NCBI GenBank assembly: GCA_014379965.1 | Contig: JACMKU010000212.1 | Span: 1-35,927, forward strand | DNA length: 35,927 bases | Source: Chitinophagaceae bacterium | Lineage (GTDB): Bacteria > Bacteroidota > Bacteroidia > Chitinophagales > Chitinophagaceae | Direction: 5' to 3' | Shown here: positions 8,170 through 17,093 of the stretch, piece by piece | Layout of the letters: each line of letters begins with the position of its first letter | Position numbering within the stretch: position 1 is the stretch's first letter | Notes under the pieces: generated by a model | The model's input: the letters and a program-made list of their open reading frames with translations, nothing else | Database searches by the model: none | What the model was told of the DNA's origin: nothing | Program-made: the position numbers and the translations under genes

Positions 8170-9664
8170 ATTCAAGCCGGCCGTACTGTTTAATCAACGC
8201 CAACAGCACTCCATTCGTCCACCCAAACCCATCCTGCCCCGCATACTCGCCACCGCCTGCTTCAAGGTGAGTGTCTACTACATTGTATTTTTCCATAAGC
8301 TTGCCGGTACGTTTGAAGACTTGCGTATTCAACTGAATCCATCTTTGTGCGATTTTTTTTGCTAGATCGGTAAAGCCATAGTTTTCCAATCCTTTTATTG
8401 TCGCCCATTGTAGCGGCGCCCACCCGTTGGGTGCATCCCATTGCTGTCCGGTGATCTCTGTTGTGCTGACTACCCCACCGGGCCGTAAAAATGTTTCCTC
8501 AATAGTTGCAGCTACACGCTTTGCCTGCTCAGGTGTGGCAAGTTTCATGAAGAGTGGAAACGCACCCGCTATCGTCAGGAGTTCTTTTTGTTTCCCAGCT
8601 ACATGGTCATAGTCAACAAAATATCCAAGATGCTCGTTCCAATTGTACAATTGAATCGCGGCTTTCCTTTTATCCGCGAGGTCGCTATATTTCTTCGCCT
8701 CCACTGCATTTCCTCTCATCTTCCAGCCCTCGGATATCATAAACTCAAGGTGATGTAGAAGGCTGTTTAGATCTACTGGTATGATGTCGGTAGTGTGAAT
8801 GGTGTCGAATCGCTCAGTGTCCTTGAACCAACGGCAGCTGAAGTCCCATCCAGATTCTGCACCTGCGCGCAGGTGACGAAACAATTGCTTCGCTGGCTGC
8901 GATGATCCTTCGGCTAATTCTACATCCTCGCGATAAGATTCTGGTCGTGGTGTATCATTCTCATCCCAGTATCTATTTAAAATTTCACCGTCAGACAGGT
9001 GAACGGTGTGATCACTGGCATGTTCTTTCGAACGGCCGTTTCCTTTCATCCAGAAGGAATATTCCTTTTCCAGTTGAGGCAGGTACTTTTCGAGGATGCC
9101 GGGGCCTTTAATATCCATCAGCAGGCGCACCATAAGGGAATAATAGGGTGGCTGCGAGCGCCCTATGAAGTAGGTTCGGTTTCCATTAGGTATGTAACCA
9201 AGAGTATCTATGAGGTAAGAAAAATTATTTACCATATTCTCGAGCATCTCGTTCTTACCCGAGGCTTTCAATCCAAGCATGGTAAAATAACTGTCCCAGT
9301 AATAGATCTCTCCGAACCGACCGCCGGGTACGATGTATGGATAGGGTAAGGGAATGAGTGTGCCGCTTTCCTTGTCAGGTTCTCGTGTTAATACATTCCA
9401 GAGAATATCAATATTGTCTTCGACGCTTTTGTCGAGGTTGCTACTATAGCCCGATGAATGTGGTATGGGTAGGTCGAAATGACTAAGGATGAAAGTGTGG
9501 AGGTTAAATCCCGGTTTATCTTTCTCCAGGATGTATCGATCATTTATTGCTTCGAGTTCCTTCTTTGGACGGCAATCGACGAAGGTTTTTCCATCGGGGA
9601 AAACCTTTTGCATCTGAACATCTCTGAATAAGATGGGTAAATCACTAATTGCTGCCGTATCCAT
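8156..9664 (-). CDS. Cytoplasmic trehalase (GH37)
   Basis: The 502-residue enzyme hydrolyses trehalose to two glucose molecules with inversion. Both GH37 signatures are present: PGGRFGEIYYWDSYFT (113-128) and QWDAPNGWAP (408-417). AESGWDFS supplies the acid D274, and EAGGGEYAGQDGFGWTNG supplies the base E473. There is no signal peptide, so it acts in the cytoplasm like TreF. The ATG at 9664, 19 bp after the MFS stop, is preferred. An in-frame GTG at 9694 that overlaps the MFS gene would add ten residues. The last codons and the TAA fall inside the 36-nt inverted repeat, so the repeat supplies the C-terminal residues Phe-Asn-Val. It is co-transcribed with the transporter upstream. Confidence 0.92.
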   Translation of the reverse strand: MDTAAISDLPILFRDVQMQKVFPDGKTFVDCRPKKELEAINDRYILEKDKPGFNLHTFILSHFDLPIPHSSGYSSNLDKSVEDNIDILWNVLTREPDKESGTLIPLPYPYIVPGGRFGEIYYWDSYFTMLGLKASGKNEMLENMVNNFSYLIDTLGYIPNGNRTYFIGRSQPPYYSLMVRLLMDIKGPGILEKYLPQLEKEYSFWMKGNGRSKEHASDHTVHLSDGEILNRYWDENDTPRPESYREDVELAEGSSQPAKQLFRHLRAGAESGWDFSCRWFKDTERFDTIHTTDIIPVDLNSLLHHLEFMISEGWKMRGNAVEAKKYSDLADKRKAAIQLYNWNEHLGYFVDYDHVAGKQKELLTIAGAFPLFMKLATPEQAKRVAATIEETFLRPGGVVSTTEITGQQWDAPNGWAPLQWATIKGLENYGFTDLAKKIAQRWIQLNTQVFKRTGKLMEKYNVVDTHLEAGGGEYAGQDGFGWTNGVLLALIKQYGRLESFNV

Positions 9665-9683
9665 AGTAAAAAGTAGATTTCGA

Positions 9684-10931
9684 TTAATGCCCACTTCCGG
9701 AAAACTCGATAGTAGTAGTTGTTTTTTTCTGCATTCGATAGAAAAAGAAAATGCAAATGAGAAGTATTGCCATTGGGACTAAAGAAAAATAGAAAGCTTT
9801 CTGCCCGCCTATGTTTTTGAAAAGATAGCCAACCAGCCTAGAGCCGAGCGTACCCCCGATTGCTGAAAAGAAAACGAGGAGGGCGGCCATCGGGCTATGA
9901 AACATTTTTTCCGTTGAACTCAATACGAAAGAATTGACCAGGGGATAGATTGGGGCAAGGAAGAAACCGATTAAAGGGAAAACATATGCGATTACCGGTA
10001 CATCGCTGAGGGAATTGATCTCTTTTGCCTCCAGGTTTTGTGTCTGGGGTAAAACGAACAGGACCATGAGCGCCGCGCCAAAGATACATACGCTAAGGAT
10101 CGTTATCCATGAGATCCTTTTCACCAACAATGACGAAATGTAACGCCCCAGTGCGATGGAAAGCATCAGTATCACGGCCATTGAAACACTCATCTTCTCG
10201 GGTAGGTGGAGTACCTTTTCGTTGAACGTTGGGAGCCAACTCATAATTCCCTGCTCCGTCATCACATACATGAAAGCCGCGATGGCGAATACGAATACTA
10301 GTGGTCGCCTAAGTAACTTAATCATCTGCACGAAATCGCTTTTGACGCTTGTTCCGGGTATTTCGTAATTCAACGAGAAGTTGGAAAATGCCAGTATGAC
10401 GAACGAGATAGCGATCATAACGGCCAGTACGAGATAGATGCGTAGCCAGGCATTTGGATCAGTGTCACTATAGAACAATGGAAATATGATGAACCCTGCC
10501 GCAATGCCGATCATAAAAAAACTCTCGATGGAACTCAACAAGCTCTTATGCTCTTTATCGTTGCTGGTAATGAGGCCTATCAGTGAGTAGACGGAAACCT
10601 TCACAACAGCAAACGATATGCCTACACATGCAAACAACAGCCTTACGGAGGTAAAGGAATTACCCCAGTACATGGCCAGGCAACCGGCGAAGACGAGTGC
10701 GAGCGCTATGAGCATTCCACGCTTGTATCCAAGCCGTGGAAGAAATGATCCTACGAGAAAAGACACGAAGGCAATGGACAAATCTTTGAATGCTTCGAGC
10801 GAGCTGGCAGCTACCTCATCTACTTTATAAGTATTGATCGATTTCTGAATCAGGATGCCGACACTATTCAGTAGGATGGCAAACACGAAATAATTAATGT
10901 AGAGCGAAAGTTTAATCCGGAATGTTGACAT
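9684..10931 (-). CDS. MFS transporter, probably for trehalose uptake
   Basis: The 415-residue protein has about 12 membrane segments and no signal peptide. It recalls the FucP/TsgA-like branch of the major facilitator superfamily (INYFVFAILLNSVGILIQKS at the start, FFLAPIYPLVNSFVLSS in helix 10). The trehalase gene follows 19 bp downstream on the same strand, which makes trehalose the likely substrate. This is inference from context, because the branch includes permeases for many sugars. A LacI-like half-operator lies 80 bp upstream of the start. Confidence 0.75.
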   Translation of the reverse strand: MSTFRIKLSLYINYFVFAILLNSVGILIQKSINTYKVDEVAASSLEAFKDLSIAFVSFLVGSFLPRLGYKRGMLIALALVFAGCLAMYWGNSFTSVRLLFACVGISFAVVKVSVYSLIGLITSNDKEHKSLLSSIESFFMIGIAAGFIIFPLFYSDTDPNAWLRIYLVLAVMIAISFVILAFSNFSLNYEIPGTSVKSDFVQMIKLLRRPLVFVFAIAAFMYVMTEQGIMSWLPTFNEKVLHLPEKMSVSMAVILMLSIALGRYISSLLVKRISWITILSVCIFGAALMVLFVLPQTQNLEAKEINSLSDVPVIAYVFPLIGFFLAPIYPLVNSFVLSSTEKMFHSPMAALLVFFSAIGGTLGSRLVGYLFKNIGGQKAFYFSLVPMAILLICIFFFYRMQKKTTTTIEFSGSGH

Positions 10932-11011
10932 GGCAGGCGTTAAGTTGGTAAACTTGTAACAATCATCCTAATATAGGCAACGGAAAAGGAATGAACGTAT
11001 ATAATGAAATC

Positions 11012-11023
11012 TACAACGTTTGC
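11012..11023. promoter_or_regulatory. Candidate LacI-family half operator upstream of the trehalose operon
   Basis: TACAACGTTTGC matches the palindrome GCAAACGTTTGC (3692-3703) at 9 of 12 positions. One half-site (AACGTTTGC) is intact and the other degenerate. It lies 80 bp before the MFS start, a distance similar to that of the sucrose-operon site. Weak alone, it gains weight from position. Confidence 0.4.
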
Positions 11024-11027
11024 GGTG

Positions 11028-11125
11028 AAGAAAGAAAGAGAAACGGAAGCAGAAACAGAAACAGGAACAGGAACAGAGCGAGGGCGGACTTCCCAACTAT
11101 CGGAACGCCACTCACCACTCACCAT
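11028..11125. repeat. GAAACAGGAAC / CACTCACC composite repeat (family 3, copy 1)
   Basis: Between the LacI-type gene and the MFS gene lies a purine run of degenerate hexamers (GAAACA, GGAACA) ending in GAGCGAGGGCGG. A tandem CACTCACCACTCACCATTCAC follows and reaches the stop of the LacI-type gene. The same two parts occur in the same order at 35687-35793. No inverted partner is present at this copy. Origin and role are unknown. Confidence 0.75.
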
Positions 11126-12118
11126 TCACAACGATCCACCCTCAACCAATACCGACTCCAGTATCACCTCTTCTGGCGTGTTATCACTTCGCAGGCAGGA
11201 GAGCATTTGTGCAAACGCCAGCTTTCCTAGTTTGAAACCGCTTGTCTCTACGTATGTGATCTTTGGGTCGTACATGGTAGGGATTAATCCATTGCTGATC
11301 CCGATGATGCCAATGTCCTCGGGTACTCTTAGTTTGAGTTTGTGCACTGCATACATCACGCCGATGAGGATAAGGTCACCCATGCAGAAGATAACATCGG
11401 GTCGCTGCTTGTTTTTGAGTGCCTCGAGTGCAACTCTCTTTGACTCTGCAATTCCTTCCGGGAAATCAATCAGGAGTTTGGTCTTGGGCGCATGTTTTTC
11501 GAAAGTCTCCTGGAAGGAAGCCAGGCGAATCTTGGTTATGCTTAGGTGCGGGTGGCCAAAGAGGGCCAGCACGCGTTTCTTCTTTTTTTCTATGATAGCC
11601 TCGGCGGCTATCCTGGCCGCTTCCCTGTCGGCGAGACAGACCTTATGATACCCCTCCACTTCAGCAACGCGATCGCAAAAAACCACCGGTATTTTCAGTT
11701 CCTCCAGCTTATGAAACGGCGTCATGTCTTCCGTTTCGATTGATACGGAAGCAAAAAGACCCATCACCATGTTTTTTCGGAATAGATGAAGATTCGCTGT
11801 CTCCAACTGCACCTTGTCACGCGACTGCATGATCATCACTGAATATCCATGGACACGCGCATCTTCCTCAACCGCAGCGATGAATGAATCATAGAAGAAA
11901 TTATCGATCGATGGCACCAGGATTCCAAGGAGATTGCTTTGCCTCGTCCTGAGTTGAACGGCATAGTTGTTCGGTTCATATTCGAGAGCAGTTGCGAGTT
12001 CCTTCACCTTTGTCTTCGTATTCTCCGAAATATCCGGGTGATCTTTCAAGGCGCGGGAGACGGTAGAGATGCTTATGCCGAGTACTTCGGATAGTTTTTT
12101 CAGTGTGCTTTGCTGCAT
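11126..12118 (-). CDS. LacI-family transcriptional regulator
   Basis: The 330-residue protein has the N-terminal helix-turn-helix of the family (TLKKLSEVLGISISTVSRAL, residues 5-24, then hinge helix NNYAVQLRTRQ) and a periplasmic-binding-protein-like effector domain from about residue 60 (LLGILVPSIDNFFYDSFIAAVEE) to the end. It is the only sugar-type repressor in the window. It is transcribed in the same direction as the trehalose transporter and trehalase, and 194 bp including a repeat separate them. Candidate operators with central CG lie upstream of the sucrose transporter, the trehalose transporter and the GH65 gene, so an alpha-glucoside signal such as trehalose, sucrose or a derivative is plausible. 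The effector is not known. Confidence 0.9.
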   Translation of the reverse strand: MQQSTLKKLSEVLGISISTVSRALKDHPDISENTKTKVKELATALEYEPNNYAVQLRTRQSNLLGILVPSIDNFFYDSFIAAVEEDARVHGYSVMIMQSRDKVQLETANLHLFRKNMVMGLFASVSIETEDMTPFHKLEELKIPVVFCDRVAEVEGYHKVCLADREAARIAAEAIIEKKKKRVLALFGHPHLSITKIRLASFQETFEKHAPKTKLLIDFPEGIAESKRVALEALKNKQRPDVIFCMGDLILIGVMYAVHKLKLRVPEDIGIIGISNGLIPTMYDPKITYVETSGFKLGKLAFAQMLSCLRSDNTPEEVILESVLVEGGSL

Positions 12119-12231
12119 ATGCCAGTTATTGGTGCAATCATGTCCATAAGGATAGGATAATTAAAGTTAGTGTTTTTCTACGGTAACCTGGTGAGTCCGA
12201 AGTCGGCCTGGAGAATGGCGAACTCTATGAT

Positions 12232-14412
12232 TTACATGCGGACAGCTAGGGAGACACTAAAATTGCGGCCATCAGATGGCCATACACCTGGACCCGGATA
12301 GAATGAGGGTCGCTTGGTGAAATATTTTTTATCAGTAACATTATTGATGTTGACCCGGGCTTCAAGAGCCCTCGAATAGCGAAGTACGAAATTGAAATCC
12401 AGGATTCCGTATGCTGGTACAATTCCTACAGCTCCGGTTGCCCGCGGCGGGGTAACAGTATTCAGAGCATCAGCAAAACTCTCGCCCGTATAACTATACA
12501 ATGCTGAAAAGCTTACTTGCTTATACCGGATGGTGCCACCATTCCGGGTAATGATGCCGGGAGCGCTTTCCACCTTGTTACCATCAATATTGACATTATT
12601 GTTTCCTGATTTAATCGTCGCATTCTTATATCGGGCATTCATGAGCGCAGTCGAAGTAAAAAGAGAAATTCCCAGCTTCCTTGACAGATACCAATCTGCC
12701 TGTACCAGAATTTCGCCACCTGTTGAAATGGAATTTCCAATGTTTGTGCGGTAGGTATAAAAGTTTCCTGACACGTCGGTCCCGGCCAGTGTTCCAAATC
12801 GATTCCGGTAGTTTAAGAGAAAACCGGTGACATCCCATCTTAGGAATTTCCACGCGCCTCGCCAACCAAGTTCCGCATTGTAACCTTTTGCATCTTTGAT
12901 GTTTGAATCAACCTTTTCAAATAGAGAGCCGGGGATTAGGTCTTTGAAAAGCATGGGATGGTAAGCCTGCGAGCAGCCCCCATACAATTCGCTATTGTTA
13001 TTCGGCTTATACGAGATATTAAATCCCAAGAGAGGAAACTGGTGTCTGATACGAACGGGAAGCTGCTCGTCAGGGTAGTAGGTTATGATTCCGTCAAGAT
13101 CAGTCTTGCCGATCTCGACTCTTCCTCCAACATTGAATGAAAGATTCTCTAGCAACTGGAACTTGTTTTCAGCATACAGAGCGATATTCTTAGTTTTCAG
13201 GTGAACGTCCCGACCCCAAGTTGGATCGACGAGGGTAAGATCAAAATCGCTTCCAGTCGTGCCCTTGCCTAATTGAGTACGGTGTAGGTCATTATTCATA
13301 TATTGAACTCCCGCCGCCAGTGTGCTGACAACTTTTCCCAAACTGAATTCGTTCAAAAGGCGGAGCTCTGCAGTGTAACTGTTAAACCTGTCGATATCTA
13401 CCTGTCGGTTATTGTAGTCAAAGGTTGCATGGTTGATGGTATCAAGTACGTTGGTCGGCTTGTCAAACAACACACTATTTCTTCTTCCCAGCACCGCAGA
13501 TAAGGTGAACTGTAGTTTTAAGTTTGGAACAGCCTGCCAATTGAATGTAAGAGAGGGTACATGGATGTCTGGGCTAAAATAATTGCGTGATCGTGTGGCT
13601 TGGGTAGGGTCAACGTGGAACATGCTGTCTGTAAGGCCACCTGGGATTCTGTAACGGTAAGTCGATCTTGCCCATTCCATACGCATCATAAATCGCTTGG
13701 TTGGCTCATAATTTACCACTATCGATTGTGCATCAGCGCTCGTATGTTCATTTTTGCGGAAACCGTCGCGTGATTTGTTATAAAAGTAGGCATAGTATTT
13801 CCATTTTCCAGCCTTTCCACCTACTGCATTGTATGTGCTTAAAAGGTTGAACGAACCAACTGTAGTGATGTTTTCAAAACCGAATGCCCTCGAGGTATCG
13901 CCTTGTTTTGTAACATAATTCAACATTCCTCCAAACTGTGCCCCGTATTGAAGTGAACCGGTTCCCCGAACTAATTCGATTCTCGCCGTACTTTCCAGCG
14001 GCATGCTGTAGTGGCTCGCGGGGTAACCATACATATCAGAGTTGGTAATGATGCCGTCTTTGCGCACATTAAATTCCCAGCCCCTATGGGGATCGAGCCC
14101 TCTCGTTGAAATATTGACCTGGTTCCCTGCGCCGTCCATATCATAGACAAATACCCCCGGTATTTTGGCGAAGACCTGCCTGCCAGTCTTGTTGGATATG
14201 TCTGCTGGTATGTAGGAGAGATCGATTGTCTCTGTTTTCTTACCAGAATACAAGAATGTCCCATGCACACCAGGAAGGGGGCGAATGGCATTCTGGTTCA
14301 GGTAAGAAATTACAACGATGCTATCCAGGGACCGGTCGGACTCTATTGGTTTTTGGGCTTGGCTGACAAAAGTAAGTTGCAGGAGCAGTGGGATCAGGAT
14401 TATTCTTCTCAT
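12232..14412 (-). CDS. TonB-dependent outer-membrane receptor, FecA-like
   Basis: The 726-residue protein has a signal peptide (residues 1-19, ending in SQAQ). A short TonB-box-like DSIVVIS follows at about 30-36, then a plug domain (about 75-175, with GVFVYDMDGAGNQVNISTRG and IELVRGTGSLQYGAQFGGMLNYV), and a large barrel that ends in an aromatic strand (RNFSVSLAVRM). It lacks the carboxypeptidase-like N-terminal extension of SusC proteins. The YPGPG-WPSDGR end and the plug resemble receptors for ferric citrate and similar chelates, but the ligand cannot be read from sequence. It is the last gene of the second PAP2/barrel module and is separated from the PAP2 gene by a 14-bp inverted repeat. 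Confidence 0.85.
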   Translation of the reverse strand: MRRIILIPLLLQLTFVSQAQKPIESDRSLDSIVVISYLNQNAIRPLPGVHGTFLYSGKKTETIDLSYIPADISNKTGRQVFAKIPGVFVYDMDGAGNQVNISTRGLDPHRGWEFNVRKDGIITNSDMYGYPASHYSMPLESTARIELVRGTGSLQYGAQFGGMLNYVTKQGDTSRAFGFENITTVGSFNLLSTYNAVGGKAGKWKYYAYFYNKSRDGFRKNEHTSADAQSIVVNYEPTKRFMMRMEWARSTYRYRIPGGLTDSMFHVDPTQATRSRNYFSPDIHVPSLTFNWQAVPNLKLQFTLSAVLGRRNSVLFDKPTNVLDTINHATFDYNNRQVDIDRFNSYTAELRLLNEFSLGKVVSTLAAGVQYMNNDLHRTQLGKGTTGSDFDLTLVDPTWGRDVHLKTKNIALYAENKFQLLENLSFNVGGRVEIGKTDLDGIITYYPDEQLPVRIRHQFPLLGFNISYKPNNNSELYGGCSQAYHPMLFKDLIPGSLFEKVDSNIKDAKGYNAELGWRGAWKFLRWDVTGFLLNYRNRFGTLAGTDVSGNFYTYRTNIGNSISTGGEILVQADWYLSRKLGISLFTSTALMNARYKNATIKSGNNNVNIDGNKVESAPGIITRNGGTIRYKQVSFSALYSYTGESFADALNTVTPPRATGAVGIVPAYGILDFNFVLRYSRALEARVNINNVTDKKYFTKRPSFYPGPGVWPSDGRNFSVSLAVRM

Positions 14413-14432
14413 ATCACTTTCTCGGGTTGTAA

Positions 14433-14474
14433 AGTGTAGAGGGCATCGGTAAAGATTACTATGCCCTCTACACT
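14433..14474. repeat. Perfect 14-bp inverted repeat between PAP2 and TonB-receptor genes
   Basis: AGTGTAGAGGGCAT (14433-14446) and its exact complement (14461-14474) enclose 14 nt. No T run follows on the coding (minus) strand, so it is not a standard terminator. In the transcript it would sit 20 nt before the receptor start and 12 nt after the PAP2 stop. It could act as an attenuator, a processing site or a 3'-end stabiliser that sets different expression of the two genes. Confidence 0.85.
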
Positions 14475-14486
14475 CTAGTTTAAAGT

Positions 14487-16025
14487 CTATTCCGCTCCGT
14501 CGGTTCTCGCCCGTTGTATGGCATGGTTACCGATGTTGCGTCCTACTACTAATCCAACTTCACAGTCACTCCGAAAGTGAATTCCTCCATACATCCTCGA
14601 GAGCGAAGCTTCACTGGCCATTGCCTTGTATGCTTCGGCCTTTTCAGGATTAATGTGGCTTAGGATCGTTGCTGCAGCTCCGCTGAAGGTGGAGTGGCCT
14701 GATATATAAGCTGGAAAATTGGGAACACCAGTGAGAGTCTTGATATTCGGATTCATCTGGGAAGGTCTAGGATTGTAATAAAAATTCTTGGTATCCCAGC
14801 AAACTATCGCGGCATCCATCATTGACATGTTTAGCAATGCCATGTTCCTCGCCCATCTTATCTCGCTAAAGTTCTTTGCGATGAAATCTTCTGCGGCTAT
14901 AGCGTCCCAATGTCCAGGAGGTGTATAGGTGCCAACTCCGTCGGCCCAAAAGTGTACGATCCTTATCCTTTCCCTGGTTGGGTTCATAATGAACTGATAT
15001 ATTTCATCCGTTTCTTCTTTCATCTGTTGGCTATGTACAGAAGGGGGTGGTGGAGGTCTAAGTGAAATGGCGGTCAATGAATCAAACAAGAATGCCTTTA
15101 CTTTTCCAAACACAGGGAGCATTGGGGGGCGCTTAGGGAATTCTAAACTATACCATGGTGTTTCACCTCTTGCCTCGCAATCTGTCTCCAGTTTGGTCCA
15201 GATGACCTGGTTACCAATGGCCGCACCAGCCCTGTCGCCGCGGGCGCGTGTTACGAATTTCTGAGCGACAAGTTTTCCCAATGCCTCGCCTGCTTCCATA
15301 TCACTCCGAACGTTGGCGCCCGCGATTATGCGTGCACGTTTATGTTCCTCTGCTTTCTTTTGAATGAATTCCTGGTCCCCAGGAAAAAGCAACTTCAACA
15401 TCTCAACTGCCGCACCTGCAACGGTTGCATCTTCCGAAGGATAGGAGGGTAGATCTGACACGGGAATAAGGGCGTTTACAGTTGGATCTACTTTATAGGG
15501 GGCAGCCCTGTTATATAGTTTCTTGTAGTGCCATGCGGCCACCAATGCGTCGTACTGCGCAGCGCTTACATATGCGTAGGCTCTCGCCGCATAGGGTGGA
15601 TTGGCGAATGGAAATTGTGGATAAGCAAGTGGATTACTTGCATTGGGTGCAGGATAAGTGCCATCGGTGTTTTGGAAAGGAGGAAGGTTGTGTAAGGCAA
15701 CCAGCTCTCGCAGAATCTCATTCCAACGGAGTATTGCTCCCGCTGACCAATACTGGACGATTCGCTTCTCTTCTTTCGTAAGATCGGCCTGCCATGTCTT
15801 GATCTCGTTAATCTGGGCGATGTAATCAGGTGTTGTCGTTGCCACAGGTGCTGCCACGGCAAACTCGGAGGCAGACGTGAGCAGTATGGGCTTCCATATG
15901 CCTGCGTTCACGTCAATGTTGGTTGGTTTTAATGCAGGCAGGTCGTCGGTACGTCCATCCACATCCTTATTGCAGCTGGCGATGGCCAGTGAGCATATTA
16001 TTAGTAAATGAAAAATGTATTTCAT
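14487..16025 (-). CDS. PAP2/vanadium haloperoxidase-like lipoprotein with a degenerate duplicated domain (copy B)
   Basis: The start is the ATG at 16025, 1 bp after the barrel stop, which gives a 512-residue lipoprotein (signal ending LAIASC, Cys18). The frame is open further upstream but overlaps the barrel gene. The C-terminal PAP2 domain is complete: K413-x6-R420-P421, P438-AYIS-G443-H444, and S476-R477-x5-H483-x3-D487. Residues 147-250 align without gaps to 392-495 at an offset of 245. In the first copy the motifs read K168-x6-A-P, P193-SYPS-E-D199 and A-R232-x5-N238-x3-D242, so the arginine, the Gly-His and the late histidine are gone. It is thus one active-looking and one inactive bundle. 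Haloperoxidase or acid phosphatase activity both fit. Confidence 0.87.
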   Translation of the reverse strand: MKYIFHLLIICSLAIASCNKDVDGRTDDLPALKPTNIDVNAGIWKPILLTSASEFAVAAPVATTTPDYIAQINEIKTWQADLTKEEKRIVQYWSAGAILRWNEILRELVALHNLPPFQNTDGTYPAPNASNPLAYPQFPFANPPYAARAYAYVSAAQYDALVAAWHYKKLYNRAAPYKVDPTVNALIPVSDLPSYPSEDATVAGAAVEMLKLLFPGDQEFIQKKAEEHKRARIIAGANVRSDMEAGEALGKLVAQKFVTRARGDRAGAAIGNQVIWTKLETDCEARGETPWYSLEFPKRPPMLPVFGKVKAFLFDSLTAISLRPPPPPSVHSQQMKEETDEIYQFIMNPTRERIRIVHFWADGVGTYTPPGHWDAIAAEDFIAKNFSEIRWARNMALLNMSMMDAAIVCWDTKNFYYNPRPSQMNPNIKTLTGVPNFPAYISGHSTFSGAAATILSHINPEKAEAYKAMASEASLSRMYGGIHFRSDCEVGLVVGRNIGNHAIQRARTDGAE

Positions 16026-16026
16026 A

Positions 16027-16989
16027 TCAATTCGTTTTTGCGGGTTGATCAGATGATTTTGTTTTTGGGCTGAAATCGAAAACATAAAAGAATGACCCAT
16101 ATACAGTGGTCGCCTGTCCTACATTCCTTCCAGCAACGGTGGCACTACCACCGCCAACGAGGGATAATTGAGGAAGTGCGGGTATTACATACTTGATATT
16201 GATGCCGACGGTAGTTGCATTCATCCTATTGCTGGGAAACGGCATGTTGTTTCGTGTGATATCGAAACCTCCATGTGTCGTCCATTGGTTGATCACCGCC
16301 TCGGCGATCAATCTGTGATTGCGAAAGCCAGCCCTGAAATTCAGGTTAGACGCATCAGGCATCTCAACTTCATTTGTCAGGTGCATCTCGGTTGTATAAT
16401 AAGAACTGCGGTCAATGGTGATATTATCCCGAAGGACGTAGGTAGCCGAGCCCGTAGCGAACAGGTTTCCATGAAGATAATCGACCATTAGCCTCGCAGA
16501 GGCGGTCTTACTACGGAGCCCTATAGAAAGGGGAAGAAAGTCGGGAGTATAGTCTGTCAGTGGAAATGAAACACCGCCAATAGTGAATAACGATAGTTGT
16601 CCGCCGCCCAATTTCTTCTGCAAAGGACGCCACTTGACAAATAGGCTCAGGTCTTGTACTCCCTTCATGCCATGCAAAGTACCCGCCGAAGCTTTTGTAG
16701 TGACATAGGGAACGCCGAATAAAAGATTGATCTTACGAGTGAGCCCATAGTTACCCATTATTCCAAACATCTGGGTAGTTACCTTACCAAGGTTCAGATT
16801 TTCACGTTTGAGCGTCCCCTCCCAGTAGTTTTTCCAACTACTATAGCTGTACATAGGGCCTACGCAGAATGCATTCTTCTCCATCATGATAGCGTCTATA
16901 TCAGTTTGCGAAAATGATCGTTGTGACAAGAGAATTCCTAGAGCGATTAGAATCACCCCGGGGTTCTTTATAATTTTTTTCATAAACAT
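16027..16989 (-). CDS. Outer-membrane beta-barrel protein (copy B)
   Basis: The 320-residue protein has a signal peptide (KKIIKNPGVILIALGILLSQ, cleaved after about RSFSQ). It is predicted as a barrel of alternating strands: VGPMYSYSSWKNYWEG, FGIMGNYGLTRKINLLFGVPYV, LFVKWRP, TTVYGSFFYVFDF. It resembles generic 'transporter' barrels related to the phenol-degradation MetA group. The substrate is unknown. Translation may start at the ATG at 16989 or the one at 16983. The PAP2 gene begins 1 bp after the stop, so the two are translationally linked. The small anchored protein is encoded 104 bp upstream on the same strand. Confidence 0.7.
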   Translation of the reverse strand: MFMKKIIKNPGVILIALGILLSQRSFSQTDIDAIMMEKNAFCVGPMYSYSSWKNYWEGTLKRENLNLGKVTTQMFGIMGNYGLTRKINLLFGVPYVTTKASAGTLHGMKGVQDLSLFVKWRPLQKKLGGGQLSLFTIGGVSFPLTDYTPDFLPLSIGLRSKTASARLMVDYLHGNLFATGSATYVLRDNITIDRSSYYTTEMHLTNEVEMPDASNLNFRAGFRNHRLIAEAVINQWTTHGGFDITRNNMPFPSNRMNATTVGINIKYVIPALPQLSLVGGGSATVAGRNVGQATTVYGSFFYVFDFSPKTKSSDQPAKTN

Positions 16990-17093
16990 TACTTGTTAGT
17001 GTTGACTTAATGCTGACGCATGAGATGCGACCTGTTGCTCCCATTACTATATAATTGGTAGCGTCGAATGTCCCAACGGAGTTGGAAGGTTGA

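Noticed and set aside
11004..11648. 214-codon plus-strand frame over the LacI-type gene and repeat
   Set aside because: The first part translates the family 3 repeat (Glu-Thr runs) and the rest is antisense to the regulator.
12232..14412. TonB receptor as part of a SusC-type sugar import system for trehalose
   Set aside because: It lacks the SusC N-terminal extension and a SusD partner, and belongs by strand and spacing to the PAP2/barrel genes.
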